DNA of 64,000 bases from Tolumonas lignilytica (lineage in GTDB: Bacteria > Pseudomonadota > Gammaproteobacteria > Enterobacterales > Aeromonadaceae). The stretch is taken from NCBI RefSeq assembly GCF_000527035.1, contig NZ_AZUK01000001.1, forward strand, positions 2,368,001 to 2,432,000. Reading direction: 5' to 3'. Positions 44,930 through 54,228 of this stretch are shown here, one piece after another. Below the pieces are notes generated by a model, which saw only the letters and a program-made list of their open reading frames with translations, searched no databases and was not told the DNA's origin. Numbering within the stretch: position 1 is the stretch's first letter; each line of letters begins with the position of its first letter. The position numbers were made by a program, and so were the translations under genes.

Positions 44930-46078
44930 ATGCAAATTACCCAGCAATCATTATCATTCAAGACTCGTTATGAACATCAGCAATCCTCCGTCCGGGAACA
45001 GGAAACACTGCCCACCATCGCCAAAGCAGGTCAGCAAGATGTGAGTGTCTCCGTGCATCTGCAAAACCGTGATGAATGGGGTGGCAGTTTAAGCCGGAGT
45101 GATTTGCAAAAAGCTGCCGCGAAAAACCGTCAGCCCGCCTTATCATTACCGGCAGGGGCGGATGCCAAGCTGACAAAAAGCAAAGCGACGGCGGGAACAT
45201 CGGCGGAAACAACCGAGTCAGATGCCAGTCAAAAAACTTCAAATGATGAGTCAGACGACGACTTGTCTCTGGATTCGCATACCCGATTGATGAAAATGCT
45301 TCTGGAGTCACTGTTTGGCACCAAAATTCAACTGATGCACCCGATCCGTCAAACGGCAGACAGTGGCAACGGGGCGACCAGTGATGCCAGTGCTCCTGCC
45401 TCGCAGCAAACTGCTCCGGCAGAGCCTGATCATCAGGTAAAAATCACGGAAATGACCGCAGAAAATGAACAATTACGGTTTTCTGCCAACGGCGAGGTGC
45501 AAACGGCCGATGGGCGAACAATCAAGGTTAATCTCGGGTTTGCGATGTCTTACCAAGACCTTAAATTATCGGAACGGTTAACCAAACAATCTGCGTTGAA
45601 AGATCCCTTGGTGATCAATCTGGAAGGGCAGGCGGCCGGTTTAAAAGAGGCTCGGTTTAATTTTGATCTCGACAGCAACGGTACCAAAGAGTCGTTACCG
45701 ACGTTATCCGAGGGTTCCTATTTTCTGGCATTAGATAAAAATGGCAATCAACAAATTGATAACGGCAGCGAACTGTTCGGTGCACAGAGCGGGAATGGTT
45801 TTGCGGAGCTGGCGCAATATGATGAAGATGGCAATGGTTTTATTGATGCTGGCGATTCCATTTATGGACAGCTTTCCATCTGGCGTCCGGGTCAAGGTTT
45901 AACGGCCTTGGCGCAGGTGGGGGTGGGGGCGATCTATCTGCATCCGGTCGAGACACAGTTCCAGAATGTGGGCAGCAATACCCAAGGTGACAGTCTCGGG
46001 GTATTGCGTTCGAGCAGCGTCTATCTGAAAGAAGATGGTTCATCTGGAACAATCCAACAGCTTGATTTGCGAGCTTAA
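44930..46078 (+). CDS. calcium-binding EF-hand-like protein of unknown function
   Basis: I do not recognise a characterised family. The 382-residue protein has no clear signal peptide. Its N-terminal half (to about residue 170) is low complexity, rich in Ser, Thr, Ala, Gln and Asp (DDLSLDSHTRLMKML is one ordered island). The C-terminal half has EF-hand/dockerin-like acidic loops: FDLDSNGTKESLPTL, LALDKNGNQQIDNGSELFG and YDEDGNGFIDAGDSIYGQLSIW. This D-x-[DN]-x-[DN]-G pattern with NGSELFG recurs in uncharacterised Vibrio and Shewanella proteins, sometimes near RTX or adhesion genes. GGGAG precedes the ATG. It stands alone between rbsR and the next two-gene unit. Confidence 0.75.
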   Translation: MQITQQSLSFKTRYEHQQSSVREQETLPTIAKAGQQDVSVSVHLQNRDEWGGSLSRSDLQKAAAKNRQPALSLPAGADAKLTKSKATAGTSAETTESDASQKTSNDESDDDLSLDSHTRLMKMLLESLFGTKIQLMHPIRQTADSGNGATSDASAPASQQTAPAEPDHQVKITEMTAENEQLRFSANGEVQTADGRTIKVNLGFAMSYQDLKLSERLTKQSALKDPLVINLEGQAAGLKEARFNFDLDSNGTKESLPTLSEGSYFLALDKNGNQQIDNGSELFGAQSGNGFAELAQYDEDGNGFIDAGDSIYGQLSIWRPGQGLTALAQVGVGAIYLHPVETQFQNVGSNTQGDSLGVLRSSSVYLKEDGSSGTIQQLDLRA

Positions 46079-46143
46079 TTTACGCGGATCCCATATTTCG
46101 TATGACAATAATTCATCTATTTTGAATGATCTTTTTCCATCTG

Positions 46144-46169
46144 CTATTCGTTTTATGAATAGTCTTTTT
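46144..46169 (+). terminator. weak terminator before the periplasmic/EAL pair
   Basis: CTATTC (46144-46149) and GAATAG (46157-46162) form a 6-bp stem followed by TCTTTTT. A second small hairpin, ATTCA/TGAAT (46111-46127), also runs into CTTTTT. Together they probably end the upstream gene. Confidence 0.45.
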
Positions 46170-46186
46170 CTATAGGATGGAAATTA

Positions 46187-46702
46187 ATGATGAAAAATAA
46201 GTACAAAACGGTTGCAGCGTTTTTGTGCGGTATGTTGTTTACCACCTTTAGTTGGGTTCAGAGTGCTAAGGCGAACGTTCCAGAAAAAGCAGTATCACCG
46301 GTTATTTTGACGATAACTGATCAGGCTAGTAAAGATTTTACCCTCGCTGAATTACAAGCGTTGCCACAAAAAACGGTAGTAACCACCACACCATGGACGG
46401 ATGGTTCGCACTCGTATACGGGGGTGTTATTACGCGATCTTCTCGACAAAGTGGGCTTGCAGCATGCGGTTAAACTGAAAGCGACCGCATTAAATGATTA
46501 TGTGACGACATTGGCTGTCGCCGACGCCTATAAATACAATGTGTTACTGGCATTCTCCCAAGATGGCAAATTAATGTCCCGTCGGAACAAAGGGCCAATC
46601 TGGGTGATTTATCCATTAACCGAACACCCAGAGTTAGACAAGCCGACTTACCACAGTGCGATGATCTGGCAGTTAAGATCTATCAGTGTGAGTCATGAAT
46701 GA
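46187..46702 (+). CDS. periplasmic molybdopterin-oxidoreductase-like protein
   Basis: A 171-residue protein with a signal peptide (KYKTVAAFLCGMLFTTFSWVQSAKA, cleaved near residue 29). The mature part resembles the sulfite-oxidase-fold/Oxidored_molyb domain: VILTITDQ, the FTLAELQALPQ segment, TTTPWTDGSHSYTGVLLRDLLDKVGL and MSRRNKGPIWVIYPL. No cysteine is present to coordinate molybdenum in the mature part, so it is more likely a ligand-binding or partner protein than an enzyme. ATGA overlap couples it to the GGDEF/EAL gene, which suggests it acts as that protein's periplasmic sensor. Similar pairs occur in Vibrio and Shewanella. AGGATGGA precedes the ATG pair; the first is used. Confidence 0.78.
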   Translation: MMKNKYKTVAAFLCGMLFTTFSWVQSAKANVPEKAVSPVILTITDQASKDFTLAELQALPQKTVVTTTPWTDGSHSYTGVLLRDLLDKVGLQHAVKLKATALNDYVTTLAVADAYKYNVLLAFSQDGKLMSRRNKGPIWVIYPLTEHPELDKPTYHSAMIWQLRSISVSHE

Positions 46703-48591
46703 ATTTCTACTCTAAATTCATCATATTAGGTGTTCTGATCATCGGTATGGCCGGTGGTATGGTCAGTACGCTGTTTTCTTTTCAAAAAGTGTCGCAGGAT
46801 ATTACTGCGCACACCAATTTAAGTGCCTGGTCATTGGCGCAACTGGAACTCGAATATCAGAAGTTCTGTTCGGAATTACAACTGTATCGGGCGGGGCAGA
46901 GCTCTTCGGAAAAATTGAGTCTTGCCTATGATGTAGTCTGGAATCGCATGGATGTTTTTTTGCACGGCTCTGAAAATGAGGCCGTCAGAAAAGCGTTTGG
47001 TGCGGAAGTTTTGGTCCAGAACGTATTGAAATCAATTCAGGCTCATGAAGCGTTAATTGATTTACCCGCCAAGCCTGATTCGCCGCAGTTAGCTGAATGG
47101 GAAAAGCAACTTCTGCTCTATGAACCAGCCATCCGTCAGTTAATGATACAAAATTTTACTGGCCCGGGCGTGACTCACGGTATTGATAATATTGCGGTGA
47201 CGATTAAACAAATTTCCTGGGTTTTATCGGTTGTCTCCTTGATCAGTTTGCTGATGAGTTATTTATTATTTCGTGAATCACGCAAACATTGGTATTTATC
47301 ATTGCATGATCCGTTAACAAAATTAATTAATCGTGCGTATTTTCAGCAACTGTTAAAAGAACGTTGTCACCAGGCAAGAATTAATAAATATTCCGTAAAT
47401 CTTTGTTTGATTGACATCACTAGATTTCATGAGATTAATAATCTGTTTGGCTATCAGAGTGGTGATGAATTATTACAACAGATCAGTGAAAAACTTAGAA
47501 AAACCTTCAGCTCTCAGACGTTAATTGCACGCACAGGGGGTAGTGAGTTTGCACTGTTGCTCACCGATGATGAAATTTATCATCTATTACCGCTGACCTT
47601 GCAGCAATTAAAAACAGAAGTGAAACGGTATGATCCGGCCAACCGAATACACCTCTGTTGCGGAATTAGTTTTTTCCCTGAACAATCATCATCTTCTATT
47701 GAATTATTCCAGTTTGCTGATTTGGCCTTATCGGCGGCCAAAAAGAATCCCACCCATTTGCAATATTTCAATAGCGTTATGCTGAGTGATTTTCAGCGCC
47801 GCCGCGAGCTGGCGACACATCTAAATGTCGAATTAACGAACCCTGACACAACCAGTCTCTATCTGTGCTATCAGCCGATCCATTTACTGGATAATAAAGA
47901 CAAATTAGGTCTGGAAGTGTTATTACGTTGGAATCATTCATTATTCGGTTATATCGCTCCGCCAGAAATTATTGAAATTGCAGAAGAGCATGGCATGGGG
48001 AATGCGTTAGGTGATTGGATATTCCAGCGAATAAAATCAGATTTATCCAAGTTGCCTTTTTGGCAGTTGGAACGATTATCGGTGGCGGTTAATCTCTCTA
48101 ACTCTCTGTTTAATCTGGATCTGCCAGATCGGATTCAACAGTTAATGGCGCACAGCCCGATAGTTTATGAACAATTAGTTCTTGAGCTAACGGAAACTAT
48201 TGCATTAAATGATTTTTCGGTGAGTCAGCAAATATTAAAATCGCTCCGCCAAATGGGGATCCGGATTGCGTTAGACGATTTTGGTACCGGGTTTTCATCG
48301 CTGGCTTATTTGAAGGATTTATCGGTTGATAAATTGAAAATCGATAAGTCTTTTATTCAGCAGGTTCATCTTGATAGTCGTCAGTTGTCTCTACTGAAAC
48401 ATATCACTGAATTGGCTCACGATCTCGATCTGACTGTGGTGGCCGAAGGTGTAGAGTCGTCTGCAGAGCTGGAGATCGTAACCGCAATGGGGATTGAAGA
48501 GATACAGGGTTATCATTACGCCAGACCTCTCGAATTACCTTCCTTGATTAATTATCTGTCTCGCTCTTTTAAACAGGAAACGTCGGTGTAA
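46699..48591 (+). CDS. membrane GGDEF/EAL protein with degenerate GGDEF, probable c-di-GMP phosphodiesterase
   Basis: A 630-residue two-domain c-di-GMP protein. Transmembrane segments near residues 5-27 and 174-193 flank a periplasmic helical sensor. In the GGDEF domain (about 200-360) the active motif reads GGSEF (residues 280-284): the metal-binding Asp is Ser and no RxxD inhibitory site precedes it, so cyclase activity is unlikely. The EAL domain (about 375-620) keeps the ligands: EVLLRW (Glu406), NLSNSLF, LELTET, LDDFGTGFSS, KIDKSFI, EGVES and GYHYARP; a phosphodiesterase is expected. Its ATG overlaps the stop of the periplasmic gene. The degenerate domain may sense GTP, as in some known composite proteins. 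Confidence 0.9.
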   Translation: MNFYSKFIILGVLIIGMAGGMVSTLFSFQKVSQDITAHTNLSAWSLAQLELEYQKFCSELQLYRAGQSSSEKLSLAYDVVWNRMDVFLHGSENEAVRKAFGAEVLVQNVLKSIQAHEALIDLPAKPDSPQLAEWEKQLLLYEPAIRQLMIQNFTGPGVTHGIDNIAVTIKQISWVLSVVSLISLLMSYLLFRESRKHWYLSLHDPLTKLINRAYFQQLLKERCHQARINKYSVNLCLIDITRFHEINNLFGYQSGDELLQQISEKLRKTFSSQTLIARTGGSEFALLLTDDEIYHLLPLTLQQLKTEVKRYDPANRIHLCCGISFFPEQSSSSIELFQFADLALSAAKKNPTHLQYFNSVMLSDFQRRRELATHLNVELTNPDTTSLYLCYQPIHLLDNKDKLGLEVLLRWNHSLFGYIAPPEIIEIAEEHGMGNALGDWIFQRIKSDLSKLPFWQLERLSVAVNLSNSLFNLDLPDRIQQLMAHSPIVYEQLVLELTETIALNDFSVSQQILKSLRQMGIRIALDDFGTGFSSLAYLKDLSVDKLKIDKSFIQQVHLDSRQLSLLKHITELAHDLDLTVVAEGVESSAELEIVTAMGIEEIQGYHYARPLELPSLINYLSRSFKQETSV

Positions 48592-48600
48592 ACCTTGCAT
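48584..48600 (+). promoter_or_regulatory. possible sigma-54 promoter before draG
   Basis: CGGTGT-AAACC-TTGCAT keeps the invariant GG (48585-48586) and GC (48597-48598) 10 bp apart, as RpoN promoters require, but the -24 hexamer matches TGGCAC poorly. It lies about 37 bp before the draG start, at the end of the preceding gene. Nitrogen control would make sense of it; the sequence support is weak. Confidence 0.3.
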
Positions 48601-48636
48601 CTCCCTCTGATACATTGGATGTTGTGAGGGAATGAC

Positions 48637-49581
48637 ATGCACAGCGAATTGGATCGCGCGCTGGGTTGTCTGGTCGGGCTGGCCGTCGGTGATGCGGTTG
48701 GCACCACGCTGGAATTCCGGCCAAGAGGTTCATTCAAACCGTTAACCGATATGGTGGGGGGCGGCCATTTCTGTTTACAGAAAGGATACTGGACTGATGA
48801 TACCTCGATGGCGTTGTGCATGGCACACAGCCTGTTGGCGCGGGGAGGATTTGATGCCGCCGATCAGATGAACCGCTACTGTGACTGGTATGACAATGGC
48901 TATCTCAGCAGCATCGGTAACTGTTTTGATATCGGTACCACAGTGTCCAGTGCCTTAAGACGCTTCCAGAAAAGCGGCAATCCCTTTTCCGGCATGACCG
49001 CCAGCTGGACGTCAGGCAACGGTTCTATCATGCGGTTAGCGCCGATCCCGATTGCCTTTTCTCAGTCACCGCAACAAGCCATCCACTTCGCCAAACAAAG
49101 TTCACGGACAACACACGCGGCACCACTGTGTGTCGATGCTTGTGGCTGGTTGGCCGCTCATCTGATCAATTTGCTGCAGGGGGGCGATAAGGAAAGTGTG
49201 TTATCTGTGTCTTATCTGCCACAAACTGATGCAATTGCGACATTGCAGACGTTTGAATTTATCGATAAAAACTACCGGGATCTGAAAGGCACCGGTTATG
49301 TATTGGAGAGTCTGGAAGCTGCACTCTGGTGTTTCTGGCATACCCACTGTTATGCCGACTGCATTCTGGCCGCTGCCAATCTGGGCGATGATGCCGATAC
49401 TACCGCGGCGGTAGCCGGCCAACTGGCGGGGGCTTATTACGGTTATCGGGGCATTCGCGAAGACTGGCGTCAGCATCTTCACTGGCATGATGAGATCTGC
49501 GCATTGGCAGAGCGGTTGCACTACCTGCAGCCGAGTATGCAGGAATTAACGCCGGAGTGGCCTGATGCTGCCATTACCTGA
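48637..49581 (+). CDS. draG: dinitrogenase reductase activating glycohydrolase DraG
   Basis: DraG removes ADP-ribose from an arginine of nitrogenase reductase (NifH) and so restores nitrogenase activity. The 314-residue ADP-ribosylglycohydrolase has the dimanganese motifs: LAVGDAVGTTLEF near residue 18, YWTDDTSMAL near 50, SGNGSIMRL near 125, and GDDADTTAAVAGQLAGAYYG near 250. On its own it could be any ADP-ribosyl-hydrolase, but the overlapping next gene is a DraT, which makes DraG the best call. GTGAGGG precedes the ATG. No nif gene lies in this window. The order draG-draT is the reverse of the classical Rhodospirillum draTG. Confidence 0.85.
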   Translation: MHSELDRALGCLVGLAVGDAVGTTLEFRPRGSFKPLTDMVGGGHFCLQKGYWTDDTSMALCMAHSLLARGGFDAADQMNRYCDWYDNGYLSSIGNCFDIGTTVSSALRRFQKSGNPFSGMTASWTSGNGSIMRLAPIPIAFSQSPQQAIHFAKQSSRTTHAAPLCVDACGWLAAHLINLLQGGDKESVLSVSYLPQTDAIATLQTFEFIDKNYRDLKGTGYVLESLEAALWCFWHTHCYADCILAAANLGDDADTTAAVAGQLAGAYYGYRGIREDWRQHLHWHDEICALAERLHYLQPSMQELTPEWPDAAIT

Positions 49582-50377
49582 AGAACGGAGTTTATTGGCA
49601 AAACTGACGTTACCGCTCAATCGCTGTAATGTGCCGGCACCGGTACTGGCCAGTCTGGCGTATCAGCAATATCCCGTTTCATTACAACTGGATGGTATTG
49701 AAACTTTTTATCCTGAGTTATTTGAACGACTGGTGGTATGCCCTGATGCGCGTCAGCGGGTCGATATTTTCAACGACTACATGGCGGTTCGTTTTCGGTT
49801 GCCGGAGGCACAACTGGCCCCACGTCCGGATGCTGACCCTGTTCCGCGACCACAGAGTCACTACCGGAAGCTACTGCTGGGCTGGTTGTTTGATTCCGAC
49901 AGTGATGCCGGTGCAGTTTGGCGCCAGTGGGTCGAATCCCGTTTCGGCTTGCGAACCGTTTATCACCATCAACCCATTTCTGATTCTGAATCAGCAGCTT
50001 ATCTGCGTTATATGCAGGCGTATGCCCGCGCCTCCTACCAGACGAATGATTTGGTGGGACAGTTGGATCTGCTGTATTGTTTTTGCCAATATCAGCTGGC
50101 TCATTTGTATCCACTGCAACAACATCTGACCCTCTATCGGGGCAGCACTGAAGCACCGAAATACCAGGTTCAGCAACAGCCGGTGTTATTACTGAATAAC
50201 CTCAGTTCCTGCAGCAGTGATGTCGACGAAGCATATCGTTTTGGACCCAAAGTGGTCGAGTTACAAGTCCCCCTTACAAAAATCGTCTGTTTCGATACCT
50301 TGCTGCCCCGCGGGTTAAATGGTGAGCAGGAGTATATGGTTTTAGGCGGGATCTATAAGGCCAAACAGGTCTGGTGA
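49565..50377 (+). CDS. draT: NAD+-dinitrogen-reductase ADP-ribosyltransferase DraT
   Basis: DraT transfers ADP-ribose from NAD+ to an arginine of NifH and switches nitrogenase off when ammonium appears or energy falls. The 270-residue protein matches the family from end to end: HYRKLLLGWLFDSD near residue 100, WVESRFGL near 120, QLDLLYCFCQ near 160, the transferase Arg in LTLYRGS near 195, LNNLSSCSSD (STS-like motif) near 215, and the catalytic loop GEQEYMVLGG near 255. It overlaps draG by 17 nt, with GGAG before its ATG, so the two are translationally coupled. No similarity to toxins beyond the common R-S-E fold is apparent. Confidence 0.85.
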   Translation: MLPLPEERSLLAKLTLPLNRCNVPAPVLASLAYQQYPVSLQLDGIETFYPELFERLVVCPDARQRVDIFNDYMAVRFRLPEAQLAPRPDADPVPRPQSHYRKLLLGWLFDSDSDAGAVWRQWVESRFGLRTVYHHQPISDSESAAYLRYMQAYARASYQTNDLVGQLDLLYCFCQYQLAHLYPLQQHLTLYRGSTEAPKYQVQQQPVLLLNNLSSCSSDVDEAYRFGPKVVELQVPLTKIVCFDTLLPRGLNGEQEYMVLGGIYKAKQVW

Positions 50378-50489
50378 GCAAATCTGCGTGATCCAGTTCA
50401 TAACATCATGATTTAGCAGTGAAGCATATACGGTGTTTGCAGCTAACGTTATGTGGCTATCTGTTTTCGTCTTGAATCAGGGAATTTCT

Positions 50490-52625
50490 ATGCGTAATTT
50501 TTCTATTCAGTGGAAAATCACTCTGTTGTCTGCTGTCGGGTTATTTTCTGCCGTTGTTCTGCTCATCGGTTTATCTGTTTATGCTTTGCAATCAACCAAA
50601 GGTCTGGTGTTGGCGCAGACTGATAAAAAAATCAAAGAAGATGCGGTGCAATTAGTGGAGGGGCGTGCTGAGGCTGAAGTTTCTCGCGTCACCAGCTATC
50701 TGCATGAGGCCAGAATTCGAACCTCCATTCTTGCTGCCAGCTTGACCGCTCAAAAACAATATGCGGAACAAAATTATCTGGGTTCCGGCATTTTACGTCG
50801 TTCACTGAACAGTCTGGTATTACAGACTGCTAAGAGTACGCCTTATGCGCTGGGCGTTTATAGTGTCATGTTGCCTGCCGCATTAGGCCATGCGGATGAT
50901 ACCTATGCGGGTCAGGGTGAGGATGGTGGTAATGAATCTGGGCGTTTTTCGGTGTACTGGAGTCGCAATGACAAAGGTGAGTTAACACTCGAAAACTTGA
51001 CGGAAAAAGACATTAAAGACTCAACCGCTAATGAAAATGGTTTTGCTAAAAATGAGTGGTTTAATTGCAGTATCCGTGTGCATGGCCCCTGCTTGCTGAA
51101 CCCTTATAAAGATACCAGCAACAAAAAAGAACTGCTGATGGTGACCGTGACACAACCGGTGGTCGATGGTGATAATGTGCTTGGCGTGGTCGGGATGGAT
51201 ATTGCGTTAGATTCCATGCAGTCCGCCATCAAGGAACTGGATTCGCAACTCTTCTCCGGCCACGGTAAAGCAGCATTAATTTCCTCTGAAGGCATTGCGG
51301 TTTCAGTCAGTGATATGCCGTTTGTGCCTGGCGACAGCATTGCCAAAAAAGATCCAAAACTGGCCGAACAACTGAAAGGATGGCTGAAACAGGCAAAAGT
51401 TCAGGTCAACTGGCAGAACGATACCTTGCAGTTGTTTATTCCGGTTAATAATGATGGTTTACCAACCTGGGGTATGCTGCTGGAAATTCCAGGACAAGAT
51501 GTATTGGCTGCAGCCCATCAGATCAGTGCTTCACTGGATCAGCAAATCAGCAGTGCAGTTTCCCGCCAGATCCTGACCGGGGGTATTGTAACCTTGCTGG
51601 TGTTACTGGCGATGTGGTTGAGTGCCAACCGCATTGTGGCACCGATGCGCATGGTGGTTGAACGGTTGAATGAAATTGCCAGCGGGGATGGTGACCTGAC
51701 ACAACGTTTACAGATCCAAAGTAACGATGAAATGGGTGCACTGGCTCGGGCATTTAACCTGTTCCTGGATAAACTGCGCGGCACCATTACCCAAGTGGTG
51801 ACTGCGGTAGACGGAACTCGTGATACGGCGCAACAAGCCAATTATGTGTCGGGCCAGACCCGCGATCGATTGCAATATCAGTTCCGTGAAATCGATCAGG
51901 TCGCAGCAGCATTTGAAGAAATGCATGCCACTTCCGCCAACATTGCGGATCGTGCTGGTCAGGCGGTAGACGCAGCTGATGAAGCGGAACATGCGGCACA
52001 GCAGGGTAAGGCCGTTGTCGAAGAGAGCCTGGAGGCCATGGATTCACTGATGCGTTATATCAGTGATGCCAAACCACAGGTTGAGCGCTTGGCGGAAAAC
52101 AGCAACAACATCAATAAAATCTTGGATGTCATCAAAGGTATTGCTGAACAGACCAATTTATTGGCATTGAATGCGGCCATCGAAGCGGCGCGTGCGGGTG
52201 AGCAAGGCCGTGGCTTTGCGGTGGTCGCTGATGAAGTGCGCAATCTGGCTTCCCGTACTCAGGAATCTGTCGGGCAGATCCACGGTGTCATTAATGAACT
52301 GCAAACCGGTACTCATCATGTGGTGACGGCGATTCTGGGAAGTCACAAACAAGCCGATGAAACCTTGCATAACGTACAGCAATCGGTTGGTGTGTTGGAG
52401 CAAATTACCCGTTCCATCGCCGTGATTCAGGATATGAACACGCATATCGCCCATGCGGTACAAGAGCAAAGCAAAGTCAGCGGTGATATCAGCAGCAGTG
52501 TGACGAATATCCGTGATGTCAGCAGTGATATCACCGGTATGGCAGATACTTCTGCAGAAAATGCTGAAAAACTGAATGACCTGGCAAATCAGCAGCAACA
52601 GCTCATGTCGCACTTTAAGGTGTGA
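50490..52625 (+). CDS. methyl-accepting chemotaxis protein (dCache type)
   Basis: A 711-residue chemoreceptor: transmembrane helix 1 near residues 8-31, a periplasmic double-Cache domain (about 35-345; [26 protein letters not shown]), transmembrane helix 2 near 365-385, HAMP to about 440, and a signalling domain. The CheA/CheW-binding hairpin tip reads [36 protein letters not shown] start it at the ATG of 50490 after AGGGAA; the open frame extends 19 codons further without family support. The [13 protein letters not shown] stretch contains two cysteines and lacks the amino-acid motif of the two later receptors, so its ligand differs. It has no C-terminal CheR-tethering pentapeptide. Confidence 0.93.
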   Translation: MRNFSIQWKITLLSAVGLFSAVVLLIGLSVYALQSTKGLVLAQTDKKIKEDAVQLVEGRAEAEVSRVTSYLHEARIRTSILAASLTAQKQYAEQNYLGSGILRRSLNSLVLQTAKSTPYALGVYSVMLPAALGHADDTYAGQGEDGGNESGRFSVYWSRNDKGELTLENLTEKDIKDSTANENGFAKNEWFNCSIRVHGPCLLNPYKDTSNKKELLMVTVTQPVVDGDNVLGVVGMDIALDSMQSAIKELDSQLFSGHGKAALISSEGIAVSVSDMPFVPGDSIAKKDPKLAEQLKGWLKQAKVQVNWQNDTLQLFIPVNNDGLPTWGMLLEIPGQDVLAAAHQISASLDQQISSAVSRQILTGGIVTLLVLLAMWLSANRIVAPMRMVVERLNEIASGDGDLTQRLQIQSNDEMGALARAFNLFLDKLRGTITQVVTAVDGTRDTAQQANYVSGQTRDRLQYQFREIDQVAAAFEEMHATSANIADRAGQAVDAADEAEHAAQQGKAVVEESLEAMDSLMRYISDAKPQVERLAENSNNINKILDVIKGIAEQTNLLALNAAIEAARAGEQGRGFAVVADEVRNLASRTQESVGQIHGVINELQTGTHHVVTAILGSHKQADETLHNVQQSVGVLEQITRSIAVIQDMNTHIAHAVQEQSKVSGDISSSVTNIRDVSSDITGMADTSAENAEKLNDLANQQQQLMSHFKV

Positions 52626-52640
52626 GGCAATAGTTCAAAG

Positions 52641-52669
52641 AAAAGGCGTGATGATTCACGCCTTTTTTA
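52641..52669. terminator. terminator between the chemoreceptor gene and hemL
   Basis: AAAAGGCGTG (52641-52650) pairs with CACGCCTTTT (52657-52666) around ATGATT, with T-run and A-run flanks suited to both convergent genes. Confidence 0.85.
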
Positions 52670-52722
52670 TTGCCGCTTGAAAAGCGCCCTCAGATTGAAA
52701 CGCTCTCAGGGGAAATGTCGGC

Positions 52723-54021
52723 TTATTTTTTCATTTGTGCAAAACAACGTTCGGCGGCCGCAAGTGTTGCAGCAATATCGGCATCGCTGTGAGCCAATGA
52801 CAGGAACCCGGCTTCATAAGCGGAAGGTGCCAGATAAATACCTTCTGCCAGCATCAGATGATAAAACTGCTTAAAGGCGTGGATATCACACTGTTTGACT
52901 TGTTCAAACTGGGTGATTTCAGGTTCGTCGGTAAAGAAGAAACCGAACATGGCACCAACATAATTGACAGCCAGTGCAATACCATATTTGGCGGCCGCCA
53001 GTTTCAGACCTTCGGCGACTTGTTGGGTTTTGGCGCTGAGTTGTTCGTATAAACCGGGTTGCTGGATGGCGGTGAGCATGGCCAGACCTGCAGCCATCGC
53101 GACCGGGTTCCCTGACAGGGTTCCTGCCTGATACACCGGGCCGGTTGGCGCGATATAGGCCATGATCTCTTTCTTGCCACCAAAAGCGCCGACCGGCATA
53201 CCACCTCCGATGATCTTGCCCAGAGTCGTCAGATCCGGCGTGATGCCATAATAACCTTGTGCACCCTGCAGGCTGACCCGAAAACCGGTCATGACTTCAT
53301 CGATAATCAGCAGTGCGCCATGTAGATCACAGAGAGCGCGTAACCCTTCCAGGAAACCGGGAACTGGTGGAATGCAGTTCATGTTGCCGGCGACCGGTTC
53401 AACAATGATACAGGCGATATCCGGGCCATAATTGTCAAAGGCGGCAGCGACAGAATTCAGATCGTTATAAGTACAAGTGAGGGTGTGTTTGGCAAAATCG
53501 GCAGGAACGCCCGGTGAATTGGGTTGACCTAAGGTCAGCGCGCCCGATCCTGCTTTGACCAGCAGGCAATCGGCATGACCGTGATAGCAACCTTCAAATT
53601 TGATGATCTTGTCGCGACCGGTGTAACCGCGTGCTAAACGAATGGCACTCATGGTGGCTTCGGTGCCAGAGTTAACCATGCGCACCATTTCCATGTTCGG
53701 CATGATCTCGCGGATCATCTCAGCCATCCGCACTTCATTTTCTGTCGGCGCACCATAACTTAAGCCGTTTTCCACCGCGGCCAACACGGCTGCTTTAATG
53801 GCGGGATGATTGTGACCTAACAGCATCGGCCCCCAGGAGCCGACATAATCAATGTAACGATTACCATCGACATCATAAAGATAGGCACCATCTGCCTTTT
53901 CGATAAAACGAGGGGTTCCGCCCACGCCGTTAAAGGCTCGCACCGGAGAATTGACGCCACCCGGAATAGATAATTGAGCAGCAGCAAAGAGTTGTTCAGA
54001 GCGGGATGTACTATTAGCCAT
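52723..54021 (-). CDS. hemL: glutamate-1-semialdehyde 2,1-aminomutase
   Basis: HemL converts glutamate-1-semialdehyde to 5-aminolevulinate, the C5-pathway entry to haem. The 432-residue PLP enzyme has [12 protein letters not shown] near residue 19, [16 protein letters not shown] near 117, [10 protein letters not shown] near 240, the PLP lysine in [18 protein letters not shown] near 268, and [13 protein letters not shown] near 300. Length matches E. coli (426). It is divergent from erpA, an arrangement conserved in E. coli. The ribosome site before the ATG is weak. A TATAAT at 54108-54113 (minus) may be its -10 box. Confidence 0.97.
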   Translation of the reverse strand: MANSTSRSEQLFAAAQLSIPGGVNSPVRAFNGVGGTPRFIEKADGAYLYDVDGNRYIDYVGSWGPMLLGHNHPAIKAAVLAAVENGLSYGAPTENEVRMAEMIREIMPNMEMVRMVNSGTEATMSAIRLARGYTGRDKIIKFEGCYHGHADCLLVKAGSGALTLGQPNSPGVPADFAKHTLTCTYNDLNSVAAAFDNYGPDIACIIVEPVAGNMNCIPPVPGFLEGLRALCDLHGALLIIDEVMTGFRVSLQGAQGYYGITPDLTTLGKIIGGGMPVGAFGGKKEIMAYIAPTGPVYQAGTLSGNPVAMAAGLAMLTAIQQPGLYEQLSAKTQQVAEGLKLAAAKYGIALAVNYVGAMFGFFFTDEPEITQFEQVKQCDIHAFKQFYHLMLAEGIYLAPSAYEAGFLSLAHSDADIAATLAAAERCFAQMKK

Positions 54022-54133
54022 GAAAGATCAGTCCGTATTTCAGTGTGAAATAATCCTTCGACTATAACGCAAAAGCAGATAAAGCAGAAAAGATCTCCCA
54101 GTGATACATTATAGGGAAGCGCAAAACTGAGTA

Positions 54134-54158
54134 ATACTTGAACTGTTTAGTCGGGTAT
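54134..54158 (+). promoter_or_regulatory. IscR type 1 binding site at the erpA promoter
   Basis: The 25-bp stretch matches 22 of 25 positions of the IscR type 1 consensus (ATASYYGACTRDWWYAGTCRRSTAT): ATACTTGA at the left, TAGTCGGGTAT at the right, and mismatches only at positions 9-11. [2Fe-2S]-IscR would repress here, as known for erpA in E. coli. It overlaps the -35 box and spacer. Confidence 0.8.
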
Positions 54159-54166
54159 TAGATAAT
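54138..54166 (+). promoter_or_regulatory. erpA promoter
   Basis: TTGAAC (54138-54143) and GATAAT (54161-54166) are 17 bp apart, giving a start near 54173 and a leader of about 55 nt. The IscR site lies across it. Confidence 0.7.
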
Positions 54167-54228
54167 TTGCTGAATTGAACGAATAAGTTTACAGCGTTGT
54201 TTCTGGCCACAGGCCGAGTGAGGTAGTT

